64,000 nucleotides of DNA, taken from positions 62,001-126,000 of the forward strand of contig JAVJUS010000005.1 in the NCBI GenBank assembly GCA_040220455.1. The letters run 5' to 3'. The notes beneath the pieces were generated by a model. The model was not told the DNA's origin, searched no databases, and saw only the letters and a program-made list of their open reading frames with translations. The translations under genes and the position numbers were made by a program. This DNA comes from JAVJUS01 sp040220455 (lineage in GTDB: Bacteria; Pseudomonadota; Alphaproteobacteria; DSM-16000; Inquilinaceae). Below are positions 50,655-61,676 of this stretch, one piece after another; the stretch's first letter is position 1, and every line of letters begins with the position of its first letter.

Positions 50655-53025
50655 CTCCGACAAGCCGACGCCCAAGCGCGCCTCCCGCGCCAAGGCGGCC
50701 GGCGCCCCGGGCAAGTCCGCCACGCGCAAGGCGGCCCCGGCCAAGGCTCCGGCCGCGAAGGCCGCCACGGCCAAGACGCCGAAGAAGACGGCCGCGCCGG
50801 CCGGCAAGGCATCGGGCAAGGGCGCCGCCAAGGGCCTGACCGATGCCGGCACGATCGCGGCGATCGTCGAGGCGCGGCACGGCGACCCGTTCTCGGTGCT
50901 CGGCATGCACGAGGCCGGCGGCGCGACGATCATTCGCGCCTTCCTGCCGGACGCCGACAAGGTCGAGGTCGTCAACGCCGACTCCGGCGAGACGGACGCC
51001 ACGCTGGACAAGGTTCACGTCACCGGCTTCTTCGAGGGCGAGGTTCGCCGTCGCAAGGAGACCTACGCCTATCGCCTGCGCGTCCACTGGCCGGCCGGCC
51101 AGGTCGAGATCCACGACCCCTATTCCTTCCCGCCGGTGCTGGGCGACCTCGACATCCACCTCCTGAGCGAGGGCTCCCACCTGGAGACCTGGCGCCGGAT
51201 GGGCGCGCATCCGTCGGTGCTCGACGGCGTCGAGGGGACGGCCTTCTCGGTCTGGGCCCCCAACGCCAGCCGGGTCGCGGTGGTCGGCGAGTTCAACGGC
51301 TGGGACGGCCGGCGCCATCCCATGCGCCTGCGCCACGGCCCCGGGGTGTGGGAGCTCTTCCTGCCCGGCGTCGGGCCCGGCGCCTCCTACAAGTACGAGA
51401 TCAAGGGCCCGCACGGCGAGCTGCTGCCGCTGAAGGCCGACCCCTACGCCTTCTATGCCGAACAGCCACCGCGCACGGCGTCGGTCGTCTGGGGCCCGCA
51501 GGAGCGGCCCTGGCACGACGAGCGCTGGATGGCCGAGCGCAAGGGGCGCAACGCCATCACGGCGCCGATCTCGATCTACGAGGTCCATCTCGGCTCCTGG
51601 CGCCGCGTCGTCGAGGAGGGCGAGCGCTACCTCAGCTACCAGGAGCTGGCCGACACGCTGATCCCCTACGTCAAGCAGCTGGGGTTCACGCACATCCAGC
51701 TCATGCCGGTCAGCGAGTATCCGTTTGACGGCTCCTGGGGCTACCAGCCGGTCGGGCTGTTCGCGCCGACCAGCCGGTTCGGCAATCCCGGCGAGTTCCG
51801 CGACTTCGTCGAACACTGCCACGCCGAGGGGCTGGGCGTGCTGGTCGACTGGGTGCCGGGCCATTTCCCCACCGACCCGCACGGCCTGGGCACCTTCGAC
51901 GGGACCCACCTCTACGAGCATGCCGACCCGCGCCAGGGCTTCCACCTGGACTGGAACACGCTGATCTACAACTACGGCCGGCGGGAGGTCGCCAACTTCC
52001 TGACGACCAACGCACTCTACTGGCTCGACGAGTTCCATATCGACGGGCTGCGCGTCGACGCCGTCGCCTCGATGCTCTACCTCGACTACAGCCGCCCGGA
52101 CGACGCCTGGGTCCCGAACAAGTACGGCGGCAACGAAAACCTGGACGCGATCGAGTTCCTCAAGCGCGTCAACACCGAAGCCTTCGGCCGGTACCCGGGC
52201 GCGACGACCATCGCGGAGGAATCGACCTCCTGGCCCGGCGTGTCCCGCCCGGTCTACACGGGCGGGCTCGGCTTCGGCTACAAGTGGAACATGGGCTGGA
52301 TGCACGACACCCTGACCTTCATGTCGAAGGACCCGGTGCACCGGCGCTACCACCACCACGACATGACGTTCGGGCTGCTCTACGCCTTCACCGAGAACTT
52401 CATCCTGCCGCTGAGCCATGACGAGGTCGTCCACGGCAAGGGCTCGCTGATCAACAAGATGCCGGGCGACGACTGGCAGAAGTTCGCCAATCTGCGCGCT
52501 TACTACGGCTTCATGTGGACCCACCCGGGCAAGAAGCTGCTGTTCATGGGCGGCGAGATCGCCCAGTGGCGGGAGTGGAACCACAACACGAGCCTGGACT
52601 GGCATCTGCTGGACGACCGCTTCCATCGCGGCGTGCAGAGCCTGATCCGCGACCTCAACGAGCTCTATCGGTCGACTCCGGCCCTCCACGCGCTCGACTG
52701 CCACGCCGACGGGTTCGAGTGGATCGAGGGCTCGGACATCGAGAACTCGGTCTTCGCCTATCTGCGCAAGGGCCAGGACGGCGACCCGCCGGCGATCGTG
52801 ATCTCCAACTTCACGCCGATCCCGCGCCACGGCTACCGCATCGGCACGCCGCACGCCGGCGCCTGGCGCGAGGTGCTCAACACCGACATGGCGGATTACG
52901 GCGGCTCCGGCGTCTCCAACGGCGAGGGCTCGGTCCATACGGAGGCGACGCCCTGGCACGGCCGCGACCACAGCCTGTCGCTGACCCTGCCGCCGCTCGG
53001 CACCATCGTGCTGATGCCGGCGTGA
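50644..53025 (+). CDS. glgB: 1,4-alpha-glucan branching enzyme with a histone-H1-like tail
   Basis: A 793-residue branching enzyme, about 60 residues longer than usual. Residues 7-64 are a Lys/Ala/Pro tail with 13 Lys, 3 Arg and no acidic residue (KAAPAKAPAAKAATAKTPKK), like a histone H1 or AlgP tail. Then come the N1/CBM48 domains (HGDPFSVLGMHEAGG, VWAPNASRVAVVGEFNGWDG) and the GH13 barrel with nucleophile D472 (GLRVDAVAS), acid in IAEESTSWP (E525/E526) and LPLSHDEVVHGKGS. It introduces alpha-1,6 branches into glycogen. GGAGAG precedes the ATG at 50644, inside the end of treS, so the two are translationally coupled. The tail is discussed in the findings. Confidence 0.95.
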   Translation: MTTDSDKPTPKRASRAKAAGAPGKSATRKAAPAKAPAAKAATAKTPKKTAAPAGKASGKGAAKGLTDAGTIAAIVEARHGDPFSVLGMHEAGGATIIRAFLPDADKVEVVNADSGETDATLDKVHVTGFFEGEVRRRKETYAYRLRVHWPAGQVEIHDPYSFPPVLGDLDIHLLSEGSHLETWRRMGAHPSVLDGVEGTAFSVWAPNASRVAVVGEFNGWDGRRHPMRLRHGPGVWELFLPGVGPGASYKYEIKGPHGELLPLKADPYAFYAEQPPRTASVVWGPQERPWHDERWMAERKGRNAITAPISIYEVHLGSWRRVVEEGERYLSYQELADTLIPYVKQLGFTHIQLMPVSEYPFDGSWGYQPVGLFAPTSRFGNPGEFRDFVEHCHAEGLGVLVDWVPGHFPTDPHGLGTFDGTHLYEHADPRQGFHLDWNTLIYNYGRREVANFLTTNALYWLDEFHIDGLRVDAVASMLYLDYSRPDDAWVPNKYGGNENLDAIEFLKRVNTEAFGRYPGATTIAEESTSWPGVSRPVYTGGLGFGYKWNMGWMHDTLTFMSKDPVHRRYHHHDMTFGLLYAFTENFILPLSHDEVVHGKGSLINKMPGDDWQKFANLRAYYGFMWTHPGKKLLFMGGEIAQWREWNHNTSLDWHLLDDRFHRGVQSLIRDLNELYRSTPALHALDCHADGFEWIEGSDIENSVFAYLRKGQDGDPPAIVISNFTPIPRHGYRIGTPHAGAWREVLNTDMADYGGSGVSNGEGSVHTEATPWHGRDHSLSLTLPPLGTIVLMPA

Positions 53026-53077
53026 GGTGCCGTGTCGGGTTTGGTGGGATGTGGAGAACGCTATTCGCTAAATGATC

Positions 53078-53164
53078 GTCATCTCTGCGAAAGCAGGGGT
53101 CCAAGTTGTTGTCAGGTCAGATCCGAGCGTAGAGCAAATGGATCCCCGCTTTCGCGGGGATGAC
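53078..53164. repeat. Second inverted pair of dRS3/REP-like hairpins
   Basis: GTCATCTCTGCGAAAGCAGGGGT begins at 53078 and its mirror, ending in GCGGGGATGAC, at 53141-53164. The second copy is identical over 24 nt to that at 8473-8496 (GATCCCCGCTTTCGCGGGGATGAC). The first is degenerate but compensated (TCTGC/GCAGG). As at 8474, the pair lies between convergent genes, here glgB and a methyltransferase. Confidence 0.85.
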
Positions 53165-53176
53165 GACTGAGGAGTG

Positions 53177-53255
53177 GTAGGTTGCCCACCGCGAAGCGGT
53201 GCGCGACGACGCCGGCCCCGCCGTCGCGCACGGCCTTCGGCCGTGGGCGACCTAC
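53177..53255. repeat. Nested palindrome with two inner hairpins
   Basis: Arms 53177-53207 (GTAGGTTGCCCACC...GTGCGCGAC) and 53223-53255 (GTCGCGCACGG...GGGCGACCTAC) are near reverse complements. Each arm also folds alone: ACCGC-GAA-GCGGT and ACGGCC-TTC-GGCCGT, giving a cruciform-like element. With the REP pair it fills most of the 265-bp gap after glgB. Confidence 0.75.
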
Positions 53256-53290
53256 GCGGCTCGCGGACCCCACCCGACGCGCCCGCCATC

Positions 53291-53926
53291 CTACCGCCGG
53301 CGCAGGGTGACGAGGCGGCAGCCGATGCCTTCCTCGCGCAGGTATTCGGCCTGCTCCACCGTCTCGACATCCGCCGTGCCGGCGGCCGCCAGGCCGTCGA
53401 GCGCGGCCGGATATCCCAGATCGTCCCAGACTCCGTCATTGACGGTCAGCACCAGCGCCCCGCCGGGCGCGATGACGCGCAGCGCCTCGCCCAGGCTCTC
53501 GGGGCCGACATGGCCGTGGGTGAAGGTGCCGACGCACAGGCCGGCGGCCCAGGCCCCGTCCGGCGCGTGGAGTCGGGCCGTCAGGTCGCCGACGGCGAGA
53601 TCGCGATAGACGCCCTTGGCCCGCGCCTGGTCCAGCATCTCCGGGGAGATGTCCAGGCCGTCGATCGCGCGGTAGCCGTGGGCGGCCAGCGCCTCGCCCG
53701 ACAGCCCGGTCCCGCAGCCGAGATCGACCACGCCCGAGTCGCGCTCGGGCCACGCCGCGGCGAAGGCCCGCGCCGCCAGCGCCGGCGCGACATAGCCGAA
53801 GCGCCCGACCGTATCGGCGTCGTAGCGCGCCGCCCAGTCACGGTAGAGGGCGACGATCTCCTCGGTCCCCTCGACTCCGTAAGCCCGGCGCAGCGCGGCG
53901 TCCAGGTCCTCTTCCTTCTCGTCCAT
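53291..53926 (-). CDS. Class I SAM-dependent methyltransferase
   Basis: A 211-residue methyltransferase. Motif I VVDLGCGTGLSGEALAAHG binds SAM; DGLDISPEMLDQARAKGVY is motif II; FTHGHVGPESLGEALRVIAPGG follows. The N-terminal part (LRRAYGVEGTEEIVALYRDWA, RYDADTVGRFGYV) matches the Williams-Beuren-region/methyltransferase-like 27 group. The substrate is unknown. It is convergent with glgB and divergent from glgX, so not part of the glucan operon. Confidence 0.87.
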   Translation of the reverse strand: MDEKEEDLDAALRRAYGVEGTEEIVALYRDWAARYDADTVGRFGYVAPALAARAFAAAWPERDSGVVDLGCGTGLSGEALAAHGYRAIDGLDISPEMLDQARAKGVYRDLAVGDLTARLHAPDGAWAAGLCVGTFTHGHVGPESLGEALRVIAPGGALVLTVNDGVWDDLGYPAALDGLAAAGTADVETVEQAEYLREEGIGCRLVTLRRR

Positions 53927-54093
53927 GCGACTCTCCGCGAACCCGTGTCTCGCCCAGGATAGGCGCCCGCCGGCCGGCCCGCCACCGGCGCCCGAACGGG
54001 GCATCCGCCAAAAAGCCGCTTGCCCGCGCCGCACCGGCTGGCGTAGGCGGAAAGGGACTGTTTGCCGAGGTTCCCTCCGAGCGATCACCGCGC

Positions 54094-56271
<2,178 letters not shown>

Positions 56272-56314
56272 CCGCACCGGGGCGCGCCGCCGCCGAGACG
56301 GGAGTTCTTCCCCC

Positions 56315-58507
56315 ATGACCGCGCTTCTTCGCCTGGCCGAGGCCGTCGGCCTGGACACGGGCTGGCACGACATCTGGGGCGTCTGGCAGGAGGTGTCGCC
56401 AGAGACGCTCCGCACCATCCTCGCCGCGCTCGGCCTGCCCGCGGCGGACGAGGCCGAGGCGGCCGCGAGCCTGGCCGCGCTGACCCGCCGGCGCTGGGGC
56501 CGCAGCGTCGACCCGGTCTCGGTCATCGGCTCGGAGGCCCAGCCGGGCGGCATCGGCGTCATCGGCCCGGAGGGCGGGGGCCCGGTCGCCTGGACCCTGG
56601 ATCTCGAGGACGGCGACCGCCACGAGGGCACGGGCGAGGCGGCGGAACTAACCGAGATCTATCGCGAGACCGTGGACGGCAAACCGGCGGTCAAGCGCGT
56701 CCTGATGCTGCCGGCCGACCTGCCGGAGGGCTACCACGCGCTCACGGTCTCGATCGCCGGGCGGACCGACACGGCCCGGGTCATCGTCGCGCCGCCGACC
56801 TGCTTCGGCCCGGAGGACGCCGCCCCGGGCGAGCGGCTGTGGGGCCTGGCGGCCCAGCTCTACGCCCTGCGCGGCGAACCCGACCAGGGCATCGGCCACT
56901 TCCCGGCGCTGGGCGAACTCGTCGAGCAGGCCGGCCGGATCGGCGCCGACACGGTCGGCATCAACCCGCTCCACGCCCTCTACCCGGCCGACCCGCACCA
57001 GGCGAGCCCCTATTCCCCGGCGAGCCGGGACTGGCTCAACGTCCTCTACATCGACCCCACGGCGACGCCGGAATGGGCCCATTGCGGCGCGGCCCAGGAC
57101 CGGGCCGGCGATCCGGGCACAAGCGCGGCGGTCGAGCGGGCGCGCGCGGCCGAGCTGGTCGACTACCCCGACGTCGCGGGCCGGCTGATGCCGATGCTGG
57201 CGGACTTGTGGGCGACCTTCAAGGCACGCGAGCTGGACACCGGCAGCCCCCGGGACCGGGCCTTCGCCGCCTTCCGGGAGGCCGGCGGGGCGCCGCTCGA
57301 GCGCTTCTGCCGGTTCATGGCGCTCCAGGCCCGATTCATTCCGGACGATCCGACCTATGCCGACTGGCGCTATTGGCCGGAGGCCTGGCGCGATCCGGAT
57401 GGCCCGGCCGTCGCCGACTGGGCCGCCGCCAACCACGACGCCGTCGACTTCCAGGCCTGGCTGCAGTTCGTCGCCGACGAGCAGTTGGCCGATGTCGGCC
57501 ACCGCGCCGCCGCGGCCGGCCTGCGCCTCGGCCTCTACCGCGATCTCGCCGTCGGGGTCAGCCCCGGCTCGGCCGCCGCCTGGGCCCATCCGGGCGAGCT
57601 GATGCGCGGCGTGTCGGTCGGCGCGCCGCCCGACGCCTTCAACATGGTCGGCCAGGACTGGGGGCTCGCCCCGCTCGACCCACTGGGCCTGGCGGAGAGC
57701 GGCTACGCCCCGCTCACCGCCGCGCTCAGCGCCAACATGCGCCATGCCGGCGCGCTGCGCATCGACCATGCCATGGGGCTGATGCGGCTGTTCTGGATTC
57801 CCGAGGGCATGAGCCCGGCCCAGGGCACCTATCTGCGCCTGCCCGTCGACGACCTGTTCCGGGTCATCGCGCTCGAATCCCGGCGGCACCGCTGCGTCGT
57901 CGTCGGCGAGGACCTGGGCACGGTGCCGGAGGGCTTCCGCCCGAAGATGGAGGCGGCGGGCGTCCTGTCCTACAAGGTGATGATGTTCGAGCGGGTCGGC
58001 GACGGCCTGTTCGTGCGGCCCGGCGCCTATCCCGGGCAGGCGCTGGTGACCGCCGGCACCCACGACCTGCCGACGCTCAGGGGCTTCTGGATCGGCCGCG
58101 ACATCGATTGGCGCCGCCGCCTCGACCTCTACCCCGACGCCGCGTCGCGCGACGCCGATCTCGAGGCGCGGGAGACCGACAAGGCGAAGCTTCTGGCCGC
58201 CCTGGTCGATGCCGGGCTGTGGCCGGCGGATCGGGCGGACCCGGCCGCGGTCGCCTTCGACGATGCGCTCTCGGCGGCGATCCATCGCTTCCTAGCCGCC
58301 ACCCCGTCCCGGCTGATGATGGTCCAGCTCGAGGACCTGATCGGGGCGGAGGAGATGATGAACCTGCCCGGCACGGTGGCCGAACACCCGAATTGGCGCC
58401 GCCGGCTTGACCGCCGGACGCCCGCGCTGTTCGAGGATGGCGAGATCCGCGCGCTGCTCGACGCGGTGGCGGCGACGCGTGCCGCACCGCCCTCCGACCT
58501 GACCTGA
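56315..58507 (+). CDS. malQ: 4-alpha-glucanotransferase (amylomaltase)
   Basis: A 730-residue GH77 enzyme with the extra N-terminal domain of proteobacterial MalQ (LLRLAEAVGLDTGWHDIWG). Catalytic motifs: ALRIDHAMGLMRLFW (nucleophile Asp), VVVGEDLGTVPEGFR (acid Glu) and AGTHDLPTLRGFW (third Asp). INPLHALYPADPHQASPYSP is a family stretch. It disproportionates short maltodextrins released by GlgX and glycogen phosphorylase. It is co-transcribed with glgX. A GGGAG precedes the ATG at 14 nt, a little far. Confidence 0.95.
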   Translation: MTALLRLAEAVGLDTGWHDIWGVWQEVSPETLRTILAALGLPAADEAEAAASLAALTRRRWGRSVDPVSVIGSEAQPGGIGVIGPEGGGPVAWTLDLEDGDRHEGTGEAAELTEIYRETVDGKPAVKRVLMLPADLPEGYHALTVSIAGRTDTARVIVAPPTCFGPEDAAPGERLWGLAAQLYALRGEPDQGIGHFPALGELVEQAGRIGADTVGINPLHALYPADPHQASPYSPASRDWLNVLYIDPTATPEWAHCGAAQDRAGDPGTSAAVERARAAELVDYPDVAGRLMPMLADLWATFKARELDTGSPRDRAFAAFREAGGAPLERFCRFMALQARFIPDDPTYADWRYWPEAWRDPDGPAVADWAAANHDAVDFQAWLQFVADEQLADVGHRAAAAGLRLGLYRDLAVGVSPGSAAAWAHPGELMRGVSVGAPPDAFNMVGQDWGLAPLDPLGLAESGYAPLTAALSANMRHAGALRIDHAMGLMRLFWIPEGMSPAQGTYLRLPVDDLFRVIALESRRHRCVVVGEDLGTVPEGFRPKMEAAGVLSYKVMMFERVGDGLFVRPGAYPGQALVTAGTHDLPTLRGFWIGRDIDWRRRLDLYPDAASRDADLEARETDKAKLLAALVDAGLWPADRADPAAVAFDDALSAAIHRFLAATPSRLMMVQLEDLIGAEEMMNLPGTVAEHPNWRRRLDRRTPALFEDGEIRALLDAVAATRAAPPSDLT

Positions 58508-58541
58508 CCTGCGCGACTCCCCGCCGGACCCGTTTCGCGCC

Positions 58542-58856
58542 TCAGACCGAGGCGTCGACCAGCGGCGGCGGTGGCGGTCCCAGCTCGGCCGAGCGGCGGT
58601 AGGCGTGCGCGGCCCGGGCATGGTCGGAAACGGCGATCACGGCGGGCAGCCCGATGACGGCGCCGAGCCCGCTGGACGGTCCGGCCGGCACCCGGCCGCC
58701 GTCCGGCGCCGGGACCGGACCGATCTCGCGCTTCACCGGCGCCTGCTGCGACGATCCCTCGCCCGCCGTCCGCGGCGGGGCCGCGGGCACGACCGCGGTG
58801 CCGTGGCGCACGGGCACGGGCAGCGATGGCAGGGGACGCAGGACCGGTCCGATCAT
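58542..58856 (-). CDS. Possible small protein, unknown
   Basis: An open frame of 104 codons from ATG 58856: MIGPVLRPLPSLPVPVRHGT then a Pro/Ala/Gly-rich middle, a short hydrophobic stretch (GLGAVIGLPAVIAV) and an end with RAAHAYRRSAELGPPPPPLV. Third-position GC is high. The C-terminal helix-plus-polyproline end looks like a real small alphaproteobacterial protein, but I recognise no family. It is convergent with malQ, 34 nt away. It could be spurious. Confidence 0.45.
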   Translation of the reverse strand: MIGPVLRPLPSLPVPVRHGTAVVPAAPPRTAGEGSSQQAPVKREIGPVPAPDGGRVPAGPSSGLGAVIGLPAVIAVSDHARAAHAYRRSAELGPPPPPLVDASV

Positions 58857-59127
58857 GACGGCGGCGGGCTCCGTCGGCGGCTGGCGGGCCCGGCACGACG
58901 TGGCGGGGCCCCGTGAACACGTCCCCACAGGCTAGCGCGCCAATGCTGCGCCGCGGCCGGCGCGGACGAGGGATGTCGCCGATGGACCGGACCTGCCCCC
59001 ATCGGGAACGGGCCGGACCCCGAGGGGCTTAAGACTATCGAAAGACTCCCCCACCTACCGTCGAGCAGGGTTTCCGGAGGCGGCCACGGCGGACGGTCCG
59101 GGCGCGACCGTTAACGGCGGAATCACG

Positions 59128-60885
59128 ATGGCGGGTCACGACACGGCGGAAGGCGACGGCCTCACCGCGGCGATGGTCGCCGCGGGCGACGTGGTCTACG
59201 ACTGGGACCTGGTCACCGACCGGATCCGCTGGTCGGGACCGGCGAAACGGCTGTTCGCCACGACCTCCCTGGACGGCTACGAGACGGGGGACGCCTATCA
59301 CGGGCGGGTCAATCCGGAAGACCTGCCCCACCGGCTGAAGTCCCTGGCCGAGCACTATCGCGCGCCGGCCACCTATGACTGCGAATACCGGGTACGCCAG
59401 GCCGACGGCGGCTTCTGCTGGGTCCACGACCGGGGCGCGGCGGAACTGTCGCTTACCGGCGAGCCGGTGCGCATGCGCGGGGTGCTGCGGGTGATCACCC
59501 GGCGCAAGCTGGAAGAGGCCCATCTGGTCCAGATGGCCAACTACGACGACCTGACCGGCTGCATGAACCGCAACCGGCTGCGCGACGTGCTCAACCGCGC
59601 GGTGGTTCAAGGCCGAAAGGCGGGGCGCTCTGGCGCCTATCTGACCGTCGGCGTCGACAAGCTTTCCCTGATCAACAGCGCGTTCGGCTATCTCACCGCC
59701 GATGCCGTGATCGTCGCTGCCGCCCAGCGCCTGACGCGGGCGGTCGGCGCCGACGACGTGGTCGGCCGGCTGGGCGGCGATACCTTCGGCGTGGTCCTGC
59801 CCGACTGCGCCGAGACCGAAATGCCGCAGGTCGCCGAGCGGATCCTGGAGCTCTTCCGGGCACACCCGATCGACACGCCCTCGGGGCCGATCCACTGCTC
59901 CGTCTCGATCGGCGGGGTCGCGTTCCCGAGCTTCGTGCAGTCCGTCTACGAAGCGCTGACCCGGGCCGACTCGGCGCTGCAGGAAGCCAAGCGGCGCGGC
60001 CGCGACCGGTTCTGGGCCTACCGCGTCACCGAGGCCGAGCGCCGCGACCATCGCACGGTGATGACCGTCGCCGAGCAGGTGAAGGACGCGCTGAAGAAGG
60101 ACCGGCTTCTGCTCGCCATCCAGCCGGTCGTGCGCACCGGCGACCATCGGGTCGACTTCAACGAGGCGCTGCTGCGCCTGCGCGACACGGAGGGCGGGAT
60201 CGTGCCGGCCGGCGTGTTCGTGCCCGTGATCGAGCGCCTCGGCCTGATGCGGGAGATGGACGCCCGCGTCCTCGACCTCGCCGTCGCCCGCCTGGTCGCC
60301 GACCCGCAGCTCCGCCTCGCCATGAACATCTCGGGCCTGACGGCGGTCGACCAGGGCTGGCTGCGCCAGCTCGAGGGCCTGGTCGGCGGCGACAGGAGCG
60401 TCGCCGAGCGCCTCACCGTGGAAATCACCGAGACCGCGGCGATCCAGGACATCGAGGAGACCGCCCGGTTCGTCGCGGGCGTGCGCGAGCTCGGCTGTCG
60501 CATCGCGCTGGACGACTTCGGCGCCGGCTACACCTCCTTTCGCCACCTGAAGACCCTGACCGTCGACATCGTCAAGATCGACGGCGCCTTCGTGCGCGGC
60601 ATCGCGACCAACCCGGACAACCGCATGTTCGTGCGCACCCTGGTGGGTCTCGCCCGCAACTTCGGGCTCGCCACGGTCGCCGAATGCGTCGAGACCGCCG
60701 AGGACGCGGCCGCTCTGCGCGAGGAGAAGGTCGACTGGCTGCAGGGTTGGTACTTCGCCCGCCCGTCGGTGGACCATGTCTGGCCCTTCGGCGCCGTCCT
60801 GCCCGACCCGGAAGGGTCGCGCGAGGGCGAGAGCCCGGCCCCGATCGCCCCCCATCCGAATCGCCGGGTCGCCCGCGCGGGCTGA
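59128..60885 (+). CDS. PAS-GGDEF-EAL protein, probable c-di-GMP phosphodiesterase
   Basis: A 585-residue cytoplasmic signalling protein. A PAS_3-type sensor spans about 15-130 (VVYDWDLVTDRIRWSGPAKR, RRKLEEAH linker). The GGDEF domain (about 135-300) is degenerate: GGDTF at 216-220 and GVDKLSLINSAFGY in place of the usual metal/GTP-binding residues. The EAL domain (about 320-560) appears intact: EALLR 346-350, MNIS, EITET, LDDFGAGYTS, VKIDGAFV, ECVET and LQGWYFARP. It should hydrolyse c-di-GMP, with the GGDEF part as a possible GTP-binding regulator. The ATG at 59128 is not preceded by a strong Shine-Dalgarno. Confidence 0.9.
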   Translation: MAGHDTAEGDGLTAAMVAAGDVVYDWDLVTDRIRWSGPAKRLFATTSLDGYETGDAYHGRVNPEDLPHRLKSLAEHYRAPATYDCEYRVRQADGGFCWVHDRGAAELSLTGEPVRMRGVLRVITRRKLEEAHLVQMANYDDLTGCMNRNRLRDVLNRAVVQGRKAGRSGAYLTVGVDKLSLINSAFGYLTADAVIVAAAQRLTRAVGADDVVGRLGGDTFGVVLPDCAETEMPQVAERILELFRAHPIDTPSGPIHCSVSIGGVAFPSFVQSVYEALTRADSALQEAKRRGRDRFWAYRVTEAERRDHRTVMTVAEQVKDALKKDRLLLAIQPVVRTGDHRVDFNEALLRLRDTEGGIVPAGVFVPVIERLGLMREMDARVLDLAVARLVADPQLRLAMNISGLTAVDQGWLRQLEGLVGGDRSVAERLTVEITETAAIQDIEETARFVAGVRELGCRIALDDFGAGYTSFRHLKTLTVDIVKIDGAFVRGIATNPDNRMFVRTLVGLARNFGLATVAECVETAEDAAALREEKVDWLQGWYFARPSVDHVWPFGAVLPDPEGSREGESPAPIAPHPNRRVARAG

Positions 60886-60916
60886 ACGGTCCCGCGCCCG
60901 TCCGAGCGCGGATGCT

Positions 60917-61597
60917 CTAGGCGGTCGAACCGCCGCCCGTCTTGCCGCCCGCCGACTTGCCGTCATCGCCGCCGCCCGACTCGCTGCCCTCGGACCGCGG
61001 CGTGAGCTGGCTCATCTGCTTCTGCAACTCGTCCAGGCGGCGCTGCATCTCGGCGAGCTGCTGCTCCGGCGTCAGGGCGGCGGCCGGCGACTGGTCGCCC
61101 TGCCCTTCCTGGCCCTGGGGGAAGGGCGAGAACATCTTCATGGCCTGTTCCATCATGGCCACGTTCTGCTTGCCCATTTCCTCGAGCGCGCCGGAGAACG
61201 GGAACATTCCCCCCATCGTGCCCTGGACGTACTGACGCAGCTGATCCTGGTTGTGGGCGAAGGCCTGCATCGCCGATTCCAGATACTTGGGCACCATCCA
61301 TTGCATCTGGTCGCCGTAGAGGCCGATGAGCTGGCGCAGGAACCCGATTGGCAGGAGGTTCTGGCCCTTGCTTTCCTCCTCGACGATGATTTGCGTCAGG
61401 ACCGAGCGGGTGATGTCTTCGCCCGTCTTGGCGTCGTAGACGGCGAAATCCGAGCCGTCCTTGACCATCTGGCACAAATGGTCGAGCGTGACGTAGCTGC
61501 TCGTCGCCGTGTTGTAGAGCCGCCGATTGGCGTATTTCTTGATCGTGATCGGGGCGTCGTCTTCGCCCCCGCGGCCCTTGCTGTTCCTGTTCGCCAT
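60917..61597 (-). CDS. phaR: Polyhydroxyalkanoate synthesis repressor PhaR
   Basis: A 226-residue regulator. The PHB_acc_N domain is at about 15-75 (ITIKKYANRRLYNTATSSYV and LDHLCQMVKDGSDFAVYDA), followed by the PHB_acc domain (LLPIGFLRQLIGLYGDQMQW). The C-terminal part is rich in Met, Gln and Gly and probably coats PHA granules. PhaR represses phasin and pha genes and leaves DNA when it binds PHA. It diverges from the PhaE-like gene across 164 bp that contain a TGCATGCA site. Its stop lies in the GATGCTCTAG repeat. Confidence 0.93.
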   Translation of the reverse strand: MANRNSKGRGGEDDAPITIKKYANRRLYNTATSSYVTLDHLCQMVKDGSDFAVYDAKTGEDITRSVLTQIIVEEESKGQNLLPIGFLRQLIGLYGDQMQWMVPKYLESAMQAFAHNQDQLRQYVQGTMGGMFPFSGALEEMGKQNVAMMEQAMKMFSPFPQGQEGQGDQSPAAALTPEQQLAEMQRRLDELQKQMSQLTPRSEGSESGGGDDGKSAGGKTGGGSTA

Positions 61598-61668
61598 GAT
61601 CGTCGGCCCACCCAGCCTTGTGCGCAGCAATACGTTCTGCTCGCTATGTGGTAATGGATCGGCCGCCA

Positions 61669-61676
61669 TGCATGCA
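61669..61676. promoter_or_regulatory. TGCATGCA palindrome, candidate PhaR operator
   Basis: A perfect 8-bp palindrome in the phaR / phaE-like divergent gap, followed 25-30 bp later by GTTGCATCG, another TGCA half site. PhaR proteins of Rhodobacter and Paracoccus bind TGC-containing symmetric sites in this position. The assignment is by analogy. Confidence 0.4.

Noticed and set aside
47265..51011. A 1248-codon open frame antisense to the treS-mak and glgB genes
   Set aside because: The plus strand there encodes proteins with complete GH13 and kinase motifs. The antisense product is His/Gln/Arg-rich without any recognisable motif.
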